DNA of 10,444 bases from Spirochaetales bacterium (GCA_007126415.1 SLBH01000110.1:1-10444), one strand, 5' to 3'. Shown: positions 1 through 6,793, numbered from the stretch's first letter. The notes: generated from the sequence alone by a model not told the origin. Translations and numbers: made by a program.

Positions 1-9
1 ATGACCGCA

Positions 10-30
10 GCATCCGGGATGACCGGATGC
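10..30. other. Perfect 8-bp hairpin upstream of the transporter operon
   Basis: GCATCCGG at 10-17 and CCGGATGC at 23-30 form a perfect 8-bp stem with a 5-nt loop (GATGA). No T-run follows on either strand, so it is not a classical intrinsic terminator. One plus-strand frame is open from the left edge to a TAA at 114-116. The hairpin could therefore lie inside the end of an upstream gene, or be a transcript-end or regulatory structure. The sequence does not decide between these. Confidence 0.3.
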
Positions 31-148
31 CGAAACATCACGCCCGAAACGTGAAGGAACGTGGCCGAGGCGCGGACCCAAACTTGACGACCGTTACCGA
101 TCTAGCGCACTTTTAATGGCAACCGCAGCCGGCCGGGAAAGCGAGAGG

Positions 149-154
149 TATAAT
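149..154 (+). promoter_or_regulatory. Candidate -10 box (TATAAT) of the osmolyte ABC operon
   Basis: A consensus TATAAT lies at 149-154, which would start transcription near 161 and give a leader of about 27 nt before the ATG at 188. The hexamer 17 bp upstream (CAGCCG) is not a recognisable -35, and there is no TGn extension. A TTGACG at 84-89 is too far away to pair with it. A good -10 with a poor -35 suits an activated or stress-sigma promoter, but that is inference. Its position also argues against the upstream ATG at 116 as the true start, because that ORF would contain the promoter. Confidence 0.4.
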
Positions 155-187
155 CGGCCGGAATTCGCGGAAAGGAGATGTAACGTC

Positions 188-1141
188 ATGTTGATTGTGA
201 TGCGAAAGCAGGTGTTGCTCGTAGTCTTGATGGTTGTAATGCTTTCCGGTGCCTTGTTCGCGCGCGGTGGTGCCGAGGAGCCCGCTCCCGAGAAAGGGCC
301 GGTGGTGGTCGCCTCAAAGATCGATACCGAGGGTGCGCTTCTCGGCAGTATGATCGTTCAGCTGCTGCGTGCCGACGGGTTCGAGGTTGTCGACCGAACG
401 CAGTTCGGCCCTACCGATGTCATTAGGCGCGCGATTATCAACGATGAGATCGATATATATCCCGAATACACCGGGAACGGCGGATTCTTTTTCGAGGGAA
501 CCGATAGCGGCGTCTGGCGTGACGCCGAAAGCGCCTACGAAACGGTGCGAGACCTCGATCTGCAGGAAAACAACATCGTCTGGCTACGGCCTGCTCCGGC
601 GAACAATACCTGGGCGATCGCGATCCGCGAAGACCTCGCCGAGCAGGAGCAGATCACCGACCTCGAGGATTTAGCCGCGTACCTCGAGCGTGGCGGCAGT
701 TTTCGTTTAGCCGGTAGTGAGGAGTTCGTCAGTCGTGATGATGCGTTGCCGGCCTTCGAAGACGAATACGGCTTCTCACTCGACAGCGATCAGCTCCTGG
801 TGCTTTCCGGCGGTGACACCGCGGTTACCGCACAAGCTGCGGCGCGGGGAACCGACGGCGTGAACGCCGCGATGGCGTACGGAACCGATGGGCAGCTCGC
901 CGCGTTAGGGCTCGTGGTGCTGGAGGATACGCGGGGCGTGCAGCCGGTCTACGAGCCGGCACCGATCCTGCGAGCCGATATTCACGAGAGCTACCCCGAA
1001 ATCGAGGAGGTGCTGGCTCCGGTTTTCGCAACGCTACGCCTCACCACGCTTCAACAGCTGAACTCCAAGATCGCGGTTGAAGGTAGGGACGCCGAGCAGG
1101 TGGCGGGCGAGTACTTGCGCGAGCAGGGGTTCCTTCAGTGA
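188..1141 (+). CDS. osmF: Glycine betaine/osmolyte ABC transporter substrate-binding protein (OsmF/YehZ-like)
   Basis: This is the periplasmic binding component of an osmoprotectant ABC importer, 317 aa. The start was chosen at 188 because AAAGGAG (171-177) sits 10 nt upstream; ATG 200 is a possible alternative, and the ATG at 116 has no SD. Residues 5-21 are a hydrophobic signal segment after K/R residues. It ends in LFA followed by RGGAEE, a signal peptidase I-like site with no lipobox cysteine. The mature part has the type seen in the OpuAC/ProX fold: an early 'VVVASKIDTEGALLGSMIVQ' strand-helix, then D-I-Y-P-E-Y-T-G-N-G, whose PEYTGNG is at residues 92-98, a hallmark of the YehZ/OpuCC group. 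It overlaps the downstream permease by 4 nt. The protein is acidic, fitting a saline niche. The fold and role are solid. The ligand (betaine, choline or another quaternary amine) cannot be read with certainty, and E. coli OsmF itself has low betaine affinity. Confidence 0.88.
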   Translation: MLIVMRKQVLLVVLMVVMLSGALFARGGAEEPAPEKGPVVVASKIDTEGALLGSMIVQLLRADGFEVVDRTQFGPTDVIRRAIINDEIDIYPEYTGNGGFFFEGTDSGVWRDAESAYETVRDLDLQENNIVWLRPAPANNTWAIAIREDLAEQEQITDLEDLAAYLERGGSFRLAGSEEFVSRDDALPAFEDEYGFSLDSDQLLVLSGGDTAVTAQAAARGTDGVNAAMAYGTDGQLAALGLVVLEDTRGVQPVYEPAPILRADIHESYPEIEEVLAPVFATLRLTTLQQLNSKIAVEGRDAEQVAGEYLREQGFLQ

Positions 1142-2325
1142 GCAGTTCCGACAACGGCCGTGGCGCTCCGGAGAAAACTACGTTGTTCGCAGCGGTGCTG
1201 GGCGCGGCGGCGTTGTTTCGGCCGTTGTACGCATTCAAGGAGAACCGGGTCGCGCTCGGCGACCCGGTGACGTTGTTTGCGGCAGGGGTGCCGTGGGGCG
1301 CGGCATTCATCGCTGCGCTGCTCGTAGCGGCAGCGCTGCTGGCGTTTGGCGCGCAGCGTCCCCCCATACGGTGGGCGAAGATCGTAACCGGTCTCGCGTT
1401 GGTGATCGCGCTTGTCGCGACGCTCGGGGTCGCAGGACGGCTCGCGGTCCACGGCGAGGAGTTTGGGCGTGTTACACCCTCGAGCGGGTTCTGGTTGGTG
1501 TTGCTTGCCGGGTTCATCATCGTGCAGGGGTCGCTTCGGGGTGCGGACGCGCCTGAAGCGCTCAAGATCCTGGTAGGGCTGGTGCCGTTTGTGGTGGTCG
1601 TAGGACTGCTTTTGACAGGACGGCTCGACAGCCTTGCTCCGGTGCAGGAATACTACAACCGTGAGAGCCGTTTCGCGAGCGAGCTCGGTGCTCACGTTAG
1701 GCTCGCCGGCGCGGCGGTAAGCGGGGCCACCGTGCTGGGTGTCCCGCTTGGTGTGTTTGCGTATCGCAGGCGAAAAGCGGAGCGCCCGGTGTTCGCGCTT
1801 ATAAACGGCATCCAAACCATTCCCAGCTTGGCGTTGTTCGGCCTCATGATCGCTCCGCTCGCGTTTCTCTCACGAGAGTTCCCGGTTCTGCGGAGTCTCG
1901 GGATCCGAGGAATCGGAAACGCACCGGCGCTGATCGCGTTAACGCTCTACGCGCTTCTGCCGATCGTTCGTAACGCCTACACAAGTCTTGCGGTTATCCG
2001 CGGCTCGGTTGTTGACGCCGGCAAAGGCATGGGAATGAGCCGCGGGCAGATGCTGCGCTACATCGAGATTCCGATCGCTGTTCCCATTATTCTCAGCGGC
2101 ATCAGAGTCTCGACGGTACAGGCCGTCGGCAACACCGCGGTCGCAGCCTTGATCGGCGCCGGCGGGCTCGGAGCGTTCGTGTTTCAGGGCCTCGGGCAGG
2201 GGGCTCCCGACCTTGTCGTGATGGGCGTCATCCCGATCGTGTTACTCTCGGTCTTTGTAGACCGCGGATTGGCGATCGTAATCAGAGTCTTGACACCCAA
2301 GGGACTCAAGGAGGCGCCGTTATGA
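1138..2325 (+). CDS. yehY: Osmolyte ABC transporter permease (YehY-like)
   Basis: This is an inner-membrane permease subunit of the importer, 395 aa, close to the roughly 385 aa I recall for E. coli YehY. It starts at GTG 1138, overlapping the previous stop (GTGA). AGGGG at 1125-1129 is 8 nt upstream. The N-terminal part adds hydrophobic segments near residues 53-71, 80-99, 117-131 and 142-161 ahead of the transport core; this extension separates YehY from the short partner permease. The core, from about 184, carries membrane segments near 184-208, 217-243, 262-277, 308-330 and 355-380. The cytoplasmic EAA loop is at about 293-312 (DAGKGMG...IEIPIA), which docks on the ATPase. The region 'NTAVAALIGAGGLG' is typical of the betaine/choline family permeases. 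Family membership is secure; the transported solute is inferred from context. Confidence 0.88.
   Translation: MSSSDNGRGAPEKTTLFAAVLGAAALFRPLYAFKENRVALGDPVTLFAAGVPWGAAFIAALLVAAALLAFGAQRPPIRWAKIVTGLALVIALVATLGVAGRLAVHGEEFGRVTPSSGFWLVLLAGFIIVQGSLRGADAPEALKILVGLVPFVVVVGLLLTGRLDSLAPVQEYYNRESRFASELGAHVRLAGAAVSGATVLGVPLGVFAYRRRKAERPVFALINGIQTIPSLALFGLMIAPLAFLSREFPVLRSLGIRGIGNAPALIALTLYALLPIVRNAYTSLAVIRGSVVDAGKGMGMSRGQMLRYIEIPIAVPIILSGIRVSTVQAVGNTAVAALIGAGGLGAFVFQGLGQGAPDLVVMGVIPIVLLSVFVDRGLAIVIRVLTPKGLKEAPL
2308..2314 (+). promoter_or_regulatory. Consensus Shine-Dalgarno for the ATPase gene, inside yehY
   Basis: AAGGAGG at 2308-2314 ends 7 nt before the ATG at 2322. It lies inside the last codons of the upstream permease gene, and the start overlaps that gene's stop as ATGA. 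It is the strongest SD in the operon and fixes the ATPase start. Confidence 0.7.
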
Positions 2326-3431
2326 TCGAGTTTCGTGATGTGGTGAAGCGCTACGGAGAGCAACTCGCGGTGGACCATGTGTCGTTCTCGATACCCGAGG
2401 GCGAGGTCTGCGTATTGATCGGCCCCTCGGGGTGTGGAAAGACCACGAGCCTCAAGTTGGTCAACCGCATGCTCGAACCCAGCGGGGGCGAGATCCTGCT
2501 GAACGAACGCTCGGTCGCGAGCATTTCGCCGGACGAGCTGCGGCGGGGAATCGGATACGTCATTCAGAGCGTGGGGCTGTTCCCGCATATGAATGTCGCC
2601 GAGAACGTCGGTATCGTGCCACGTCTTCTGAAATGGGAGCGCGCACGCCGTGAACGGCGCACCGACGAGCTGCTTGATCTTATCGGGCTCGAGCCGCAAC
2701 TGTATCGTGAGAAGTACCCGGCTCAGCTTTCCGGAGGTGAGGCGCAACGGATCGGCGTCGCGCGAGCCTTAGCGGCGGATCCACCGGTTTTGCTGATGGA
2801 TGAGCCGTTCGGCGCGGTTGATCCGCTCAATCGCGAGGTTTTGCAGCTCGAGTTTGCCGCGTTGCAGCGCAAACTGCAGAAGACGGTTGTGTTCGTGACG
2901 CACGATCTCGACGAAGCGATACGGCTCGGCGATACCATCGTGATCATGAAAGACGGGAGTATTGTGCAGCACGGCGTCCCGGAGGATATTCTCGCGAATC
3001 CGGCCGACGAGTTCGTACGGCGCTTCGTCGGAACCGACCGAGCTCTGAAGCGACTTGCGTGCTTCGAGGTGTCCGAGTATATGCAGACCGCTAACACGGT
3101 CACTCGGCATGAAGCGGAGCAGCGCGGACGCGAGCCGAACGGCGACGGGCGCATACATCCGGTACTCTGGGTTACCGACGACGACAATGCGCTCGTGGGC
3201 ATGCTCGAGCCCGATCCCGATCACGCCTCCCGGCTTGCCTACCGGCCGTACGTGGCGCTTCACCCCGAGGAGGTCGGCGTGCAACCTCCGTCTTCGCTGC
3301 GTGAAGCCTTGTCACGCATCCTTGGACAAGGGTTGCGGGCTGCACCGGTGGTAGACGAGCGCGGTACGGTGCTCGGTGAGGTGCGCCTGAGCGATATCGA
3401 AGAGCTCAATCAGAAGGGGATTGTACGGTGA
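2322..3431 (+). CDS. yehX: Osmolyte ABC transporter ATP-binding protein with C-terminal CBS region (YehX/OpuCA-like)
   Basis: This is the ATPase that powers the importer, 369 aa. All nucleotide-binding elements are visible: Walker A GPSGCGKTT at 34-42, Q-loop Gln82, signature LSGGE at 136-140 (Glu for the usual Gln), Walker B LLMDEP with Asp160 and catalytic Glu161, and the H-loop His194. Residues 'EPFGAVDPLNR' follow Walker B, as in the ProV/OpuA family. From about residue 247 to the end there is a non-catalytic extension. Its last part (about 320-365, 'APVVDERGTVLGEVRLSDIEEL') reads as a CBS motif, and a more degenerate copy probably precedes it. In OpuA-type transporters tandem CBS domains sense ionic strength and gate transport, so osmotic gating is likely here by analogy. 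E. coli YehX is shorter, about 308 aa from memory. The gene overlaps both neighbours by 4 nt. Confidence 0.9.
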   Translation: MIEFRDVVKRYGEQLAVDHVSFSIPEGEVCVLIGPSGCGKTTSLKLVNRMLEPSGGEILLNERSVASISPDELRRGIGYVIQSVGLFPHMNVAENVGIVPRLLKWERARRERRTDELLDLIGLEPQLYREKYPAQLSGGEAQRIGVARALAADPPVLLMDEPFGAVDPLNREVLQLEFAALQRKLQKTVVFVTHDLDEAIRLGDTIVIMKDGSIVQHGVPEDILANPADEFVRRFVGTDRALKRLACFEVSEYMQTANTVTRHEAEQRGREPNGDGRIHPVLWVTDDDNALVGMLEPDPDHASRLAYRPYVALHPEEVGVQPPSSLREALSRILGQGLRAAPVVDERGTVLGEVRLSDIEELNQKGIVR

Positions 3432-4210
3432 GCCCGGGTTCTTCGTCCGTGCGGCGCGAGTTTTCCGCGGCGACGGCTTTTCGGTCGTTACTTCTCCCGA
3501 CGGCGTTCGCGGTGGCGTTCGTCGCGTTCGTCTGGAACGAAGCCGCTCGTGAGGCGCTGTTGCAGCTGCTGTTTCCGGGGCGTTTCAGTTACATCTACGA
3601 GCGTGTGAGCTTGGCGCAGCTGTTCGCCGAGCACGTTGCGCTGGTTGCAATCTCGAGTGCGCTTGCAGCGCTGGTCGGTATCACGCTCGGTGTGTTCGTA
3701 ACGCGCCCGATCGGGCGCGATTTCCAGCCGATTGTGCAGGACATGAGCTCGGTGGCGCAGACCTTTCCTCCGGTCGCGGTGCTGGCGCTTGCGGTGCCGG
3801 CCATCGGATTCGGGTTCGCGCCTTCAATCGTCGCGCTGTTCGTGTACAGTATTCTTCCGATACTGAACAACACGATCTCGGGGCTGGACTCGGTTGATCC
3901 GGCGGTCGTAGAGGCCTCGCGCGGGGTCGGTATGAAGCGCTATCAGACCTTGCTACTGACCGAGCTACCCTTGGCGGCGCGCGTGATCGCCGCCGGGGTG
4001 CGAACCTCGGTCGTGATCAACGTTGGTACCGCAACCGTCGGCGCGGTCGTCGGGGCGGGAGGCCTCGGCACGATCATTGTGTCGGGCTTGGTTCGCGACA
4101 ACGCTGCGTACGTGTTCTCCGGAGCGATTGCCGCGGCGTTCTTAGCGTTAAGCCTTGATTTCGTCATCGGTAGAGTTCAGGCGCGCTTCTACGACGCGCG
4201 GACGAGCTGA
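3428..4210 (+). CDS. yehW: Osmolyte ABC transporter permease (YehW-like)
   Basis: This is the second permease subunit and last gene of the importer operon, 260 aa (E. coli YehW is about 243 aa). It starts at GTG 3428, overlapping the ATPase stop as GTGA, with AAGGGGA at 3414-3420 seven nt upstream. A first membrane segment lies near residues 20-36, followed by a periplasmic stretch with 'LFPGRFSYIYERVS'. The BPD_transp_1 core then runs from about 66 to 250. The EAA loop begins at Glu162 (EASRGVGMKRYQ...ELPLA), a clear match to the EAA...G...LP consensus. The 'GTATVGAVVGAGGLGTIIVSG' stretch aligns in style with the equivalent in the larger permease, consistent with a heterodimeric membrane channel. 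No convincing intrinsic terminator follows; the next gene starts 190 bp downstream. Confidence 0.88.
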   Translation: MSPGSSSVRREFSAATAFRSLLLPTAFAVAFVAFVWNEAAREALLQLLFPGRFSYIYERVSLAQLFAEHVALVAISSALAALVGITLGVFVTRPIGRDFQPIVQDMSSVAQTFPPVAVLALAVPAIGFGFAPSIVALFVYSILPILNNTISGLDSVDPAVVEASRGVGMKRYQTLLLTELPLAARVIAAGVRTSVVINVGTATVGAVVGAGGLGTIIVSGLVRDNAAYVFSGAIAAAFLALSLDFVIGRVQARFYDARTS

Positions 4211-4304
4211 TTCGCCCCCGTAATACGTGGCACGGTCGACCGGTTTCGTTATTCGCTCCGTTATCTATTCCCCGCTCGTGAGCGTTCAAGATGGACAGCG
4301 ACCT

Positions 4305-4335
4305 TTGATATTGGTAGCATATCGTCAGGTACCAT
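4305..4335 (+). promoter_or_regulatory. Weak candidate promoter in the 4211-4400 intergenic region
   Basis: TTGATA (4305-4310) and TACCAT (4330-4335) resemble -35 and -10 boxes, but the 19-bp spacer is long. The 190-bp gap between the transporter operon and the GGDEF pair otherwise contains only short palindromes: CGGTCGACCG at 4233-4242 and GCTC/GAGC around 4274-4283. Neither is followed by a T-run. The gap suggests that the GGDEF pair has its own promoter, but this particular assignment is tentative. Confidence 0.2.
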
Positions 4336-4400
4336 GGACGTACAAGAACATTGCGCCCGTAACGCAGCCCCCGAGTCCGACACACAACCGGAGACCTGCG

Positions 4401-5450
4401 ATGAGCGCGTCTGAGTCCGCTATCGCGGATTTGCTGAGGAGTTTCGAGGCCTTTGCTGCTCTCAGCGATCATGACCGCGCGTGGCTTGCCCGGTATTGTG
4501 AGGTGCTTGGTCTGCAGCGCGGCGCACAGATCTTTGCAGCCGGCACGGCGGGGGAGCAGGCCTACGTTATCGTCTCGGGTGAGGTTGTGGTCTCGACCAA
4601 AGACGCGGACGGAACTGCACGTGATCTCGCTCGTTACGTCACGGGCGAGGCGTTCGGTGAGCTCGAGCTGTTCAGTAACGGCGTTCGGGCGGCGGCTGCT
4701 TACTGCAGCTGCGATACTCGCTTGCTGGTCTTCCCGAGCCGTGGTCTGCAGTTTCCGGCCTTGCTCGAGCGCCATCCGGAGCTCTTCGCGCGCGCGTTAC
4801 ATCGCTACATCACGGTCGTTGCGTCGCGTATTCGCGCAGTTACCGAGCAGGTGGCCGAGAACTCGCCCTATATTCGCCAGCTGCGGATGCAGATGTATCG
4901 CGACAAGCTGACCGGCAGCTACAATCGCGCTTATCTTGCCGAGTACACGCGGGCGTTCGCTGAACCACGCGGCGGCTCCGATCCGTCGGGGGTTCGCGGA
5001 GCGGTCGTGATGATCAAACCGGATAACTTCAAAGAGATTAACGACACCTACGGACACGAGGGAGGCGACGCCGCGCTCCGGTCGCTCGCTGAGCACATTA
5101 CCTCGATGCTTCCGGCGGAGACTTCGCTGATTCGTTATCGTGGAAACGAGTTTTGCGTCGTGTGCCCCGAGCTCGGCGCCGGCGGCGCGGCCGAGCTGGC
5201 CGAGAAGCTGCGCGCCGGGGTTCCGTTGCTGGATTTTGCCGCAGTCGTTGCGGCCGGTAACGCCGGCGGCACGGCCGAAACGCATAGCCGCCGTCAGGCG
5301 CTTACAATCACGGCAAGCATCGGTATCGCGCTGCATCCGCTCGACGGCCGCAGCCTCGAGGAGCTAACCGCAAGAGCGCACGAGACGATGTTCGAGGTGC
5401 GCGGCGGCGGCGGTGACTCGTTCGCGTTTGCGTCCGGGGCTCTCCAATGA
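4401..5450 (+). CDS. Cyclic-nucleotide-binding domain + degenerate GGDEF (RGNEF) protein
   Basis: This is a 349-aa two-domain signalling protein. Start chosen at ATG 4401, with GGAG at 4390-4393 spaced 7 nt; the frame is open further upstream from a GTG at 4227, but that has no SD and unconvincing composition. Residues about 10-130 form a cNMP-binding domain. Its phosphate-binding cassette keeps F85-G86-E87 and Arg96, so a cyclic nucleotide could still bind. The GGDEF domain begins at D168-K-L-T-G. The usual DIDxF metal motif reads K206-P-D-N-F, so the first Asp is Lys, and the signature is R247-G-N-E-F, so the catalytic third position is Asn. Residues aligned with guanine contacts (Asn214, and Asp in 'GGDAAL') remain. 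No I-site RxxD precedes the motif. I infer that it makes no c-di-GMP but may still bind GTP. It overlaps its paralogue downstream by 4 nt (ATGA). Confidence 0.85.
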   Translation: MSASESAIADLLRSFEAFAALSDHDRAWLARYCEVLGLQRGAQIFAAGTAGEQAYVIVSGEVVVSTKDADGTARDLARYVTGEAFGELELFSNGVRAAAAYCSCDTRLLVFPSRGLQFPALLERHPELFARALHRYITVVASRIRAVTEQVAENSPYIRQLRMQMYRDKLTGSYNRAYLAEYTRAFAEPRGGSDPSGVRGAVVMIKPDNFKEINDTYGHEGGDAALRSLAEHITSMLPAETSLIRYRGNEFCVVCPELGAGGAAELAEKLRAGVPLLDFAAVVAAGNAGGTAETHSRRQALTITASIGIALHPLDGRSLEELTARAHETMFEVRGGGGDSFAFASGALQ

Positions 5451-6418
5451 ACGCAAGCGAGTTTCTTGCGCAGGTTCGCATTTTTGCCGACCTCACCCCG
5501 GTTGAGCGTGCTGCGATCGCGCGGTTGCTCGATCGAGTTGTGCTCGAGACCGGTGAGGTTTTGTTCCGGCAAGGCGACGCAGGAAACGAGTTATATCTTG
5601 TGAGGTCGGGGCGCGTGTTGATCTCGTTGTCCCCGCCCGACGGCGAGTTGATCGAGATCCGCAGGTTTGAAGCAGGTGCCTTTTTCGGAGAGATGGCAAT
5701 TTTCGAGGATCGCGAACGCTCGGCCGACTGCACGGCGCTTGAACCGACCGAGTTGCTGAGTCTTCCGAAGGATGAGTTTTTCACGTTTATGGAGGCGTAT
5801 CCGCGCGCCGCGATTCGGGTGATGTACCGTATGTTGCAGGCCACTACGCAATGGTTGGGCAGTATCAGTAGTTTCCACTCCGAAATGGTGGCGTGGGGTG
5901 AAGAAGCGCGGCGGCGCGCGATCACCGATGATCTCACCGGACTGTATAACCGAGCCTTTCTCGACTATGCGCTCGAGGATATGGTCGCACACGCCCGAGC
6001 GACGCAGCAGCCGTTGGGAGTGATCATGCTCGATATCGACCGGTTCAACGATCTCAACGAGACGCTCGGGCAACTCCACGGTGACGAGGTGCTCGAGCGC
6101 GACCTTGTACCGGCGCTCCGCGAGGTGTTTAGCGCTGAGGACGTTATCGCGCGCTACGGGGGCGACGAGTTCTGCGTACTGCTTCCGGTGTGCTCGCTGC
6201 AGCGTGCGGTGGAACGCGCCGAGGTGCTGCGGAAGCGTGTCTCGGCAGGAGGCTCGGTTGGGGGCGGGCTCCCCGAACTCACGGTTAGCCAGGGTGTCGC
6301 GATCTTTCCGGCGCACGCAGGCGGCGCGTCCGAACTCCGTGAAGCCGCCGATCGCGCCTTGTACCGCGCGAAGGCAAACGGCCGCAACCGTGTTGAGTCT
6401 GCGGATGACCGCGGCTGA
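5447..6418 (+). CDS. Cyclic-nucleotide-binding domain + GGDEF diguanylate cyclase
   Basis: This 323-aa protein is a predicted cytoplasmic diguanylate cyclase (2 GTP to c-di-GMP) controlled by a cNMP domain. ATG 5447 overlaps the preceding stop; only a weak GGGG (5436-5439) lies upstream, so translational coupling is likely. The cNMP domain spans about 5-125, with the cassette F80-G81-E82 and R91-S92-A93. This matches CRP, where Glu72 and Arg82-Ser83 bind cAMP. A linker with 'WLGSISSFHSEMVAWGEEARRRA' leads to the GGDEF domain, starting D161-D-L-T-G. Metal and catalytic residues are intact: D196-I-D-R-F and G238-G-D-E-F. The I-site position reads SAED, lacking the Arg of RxxD, so feedback inhibition by c-di-GMP is probably absent. 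The 'GH' of the NDxxGH motif is GQ. No membrane segment is visible. Which cyclic nucleotide it senses is unknown. Confidence 0.9.
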   Translation: MNASEFLAQVRIFADLTPVERAAIARLLDRVVLETGEVLFRQGDAGNELYLVRSGRVLISLSPPDGELIEIRRFEAGAFFGEMAIFEDRERSADCTALEPTELLSLPKDEFFTFMEAYPRAAIRVMYRMLQATTQWLGSISSFHSEMVAWGEEARRRAITDDLTGLYNRAFLDYALEDMVAHARATQQPLGVIMLDIDRFNDLNETLGQLHGDEVLERDLVPALREVFSAEDVIARYGGDEFCVLLPVCSLQRAVERAEVLRKRVSAGGSVGGGLPELTVSQGVAIFPAHAGGASELREAADRALYRAKANGRNRVESADDRG

Positions 6419-6449
6419 GTCGCCGGACGGCGGTGCCGTGCTCGGTACC

Positions 6450-6614
6450 TCAGGCTTCGGTATCGATGTTTTGTCCCCGCGCCGGGTCTTCAGCGGTTTC
6501 GGCCGGCTGCTCGGCGACTCGTGCCTCGTTCTCCGCCGGTTCCTGCCGTGTCCCGGTGCCGGGCACGCTGTACTCAAGAGGAGGCAATGAAGCATCTATT
6601 CGTGCTACGTCCAT
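6450..6614 (-). CDS. Small uncharacterised 54-aa protein, Ala/Glu/Pro-rich
   Basis: This is a minus-strand ORF of 54 codons, from ATG at 6614-6612 to TGA at 6452-6450. AAGGAGG (complement of 6620-6626) lies 5 nt upstream of the ATG, the best ribosome site in this half of the window. A TTGACG-N17-TATGCT promoter precedes it directly. An in-frame TAG upstream makes this ATG the first possible start. The protein begins MDVARIDASLPPLEYS, continues as a hydrophilic Ala/Glu/Pro-rich stretch with no membrane segment or cysteine, and ends GQNIDTEA. I recognise no family; the C-terminal NID motif is faintly like small motility-associated proteins, but this is too weak to name. It is convergent with the diguanylate cyclase, with a 31-nt gap and no clear terminator. 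A transcript from it could run antisense into that gene. Confidence 0.55.
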   Translation of the reverse strand: MDVARIDASLPPLEYSVPGTGTRQEPAENEARVAEQPAETAEDPARGQNIDTEA

Positions 6615-6634
6615 AAGATCCTCCTTGTATATCT

Positions 6635-6663
6635 AGCATATCGCGGGCTATCCGAAACGTCAA
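6635..6663 (-). promoter_or_regulatory. Promoter of the minus-strand small gene (TTGACG-N17-TATGCT)
   Basis: Read on the minus strand, TTGACG (complement of 6658-6663) and TATGCT (complement of 6635-6640) are separated by exactly 17 bp. The predicted transcription start is near 6628, leaving a leader of about 14 nt that carries just the SD (6626-6620). The promoter, SD and ATG are in correct order and spacing. Confidence 0.5.
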
Positions 6664-6793
6664 ATCGTACGCGCCGCGAGCATCTGCGCGCCGTGAGCGG
6701 GCCCGAGTTCGTCAAATGCGCTACTTGCGAGTCTTGCCGGGCGGCGGGGTTTGTCGGTATCCTCAGTGAGAAGAGGGCATACGCCGGGTGCGG
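6664..6793. other. Divergent intergenic region between the small gene and trxB
   Basis: About 130 bp separate the minus-strand promoter (to 6663) from the trxB promoter (from 6794). I find no ORF with a ribosome site here. It contains GC-rich repeats such as GCGCGCC copies and a second TTGACG on the minus strand (complement of about 6710-6716), which has no paired -10 that I can see. It most likely serves as the shared upstream region of two divergent transcripts. Confidence 0.35.

Noticed and set aside
84..117. TTGACG (84-89) with TTTAAT (112-117) as the operon promoter
   Set aside because: The spacing is about 22 bp, too long for a sigma-70 promoter. TATAAT at 149-154 is a better -10.
116..187. 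N-terminal extension of the binding protein from ATG 116
   Set aside because: It has no SD, would place the TATAAT promoter inside the gene, and would bury the signal peptide behind 24 charged residues. ATG 188 has AAAGGAG upstream.
4227..4400. Extension of the first GGDEF gene from GTG 4227
   Set aside because: It lacks an SD and its residues do not resemble a domain. The ATG at 4401 has GGAG at a 7-nt spacing and directly precedes the cNMP domain.
5591..6595. 334-codon open frame on the minus strand antisense to the diguanylate cyclase
   Set aside because: It is a by-product of the GC-rich codon use of the plus-strand gene. Its product has no recognisable domain, and the plus-strand frame has clear conserved motifs.
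6587..6616. Nine-codon plus-strand ORF after AGAGGAGG, as a leader peptide
   Set aside because: The SD-like run (6577-6584) is only 2 nt from the ATG, too close for normal initiation. The run is explained as Ser-Leu-Pro-Pro-Leu codons of the minus-strand small gene.
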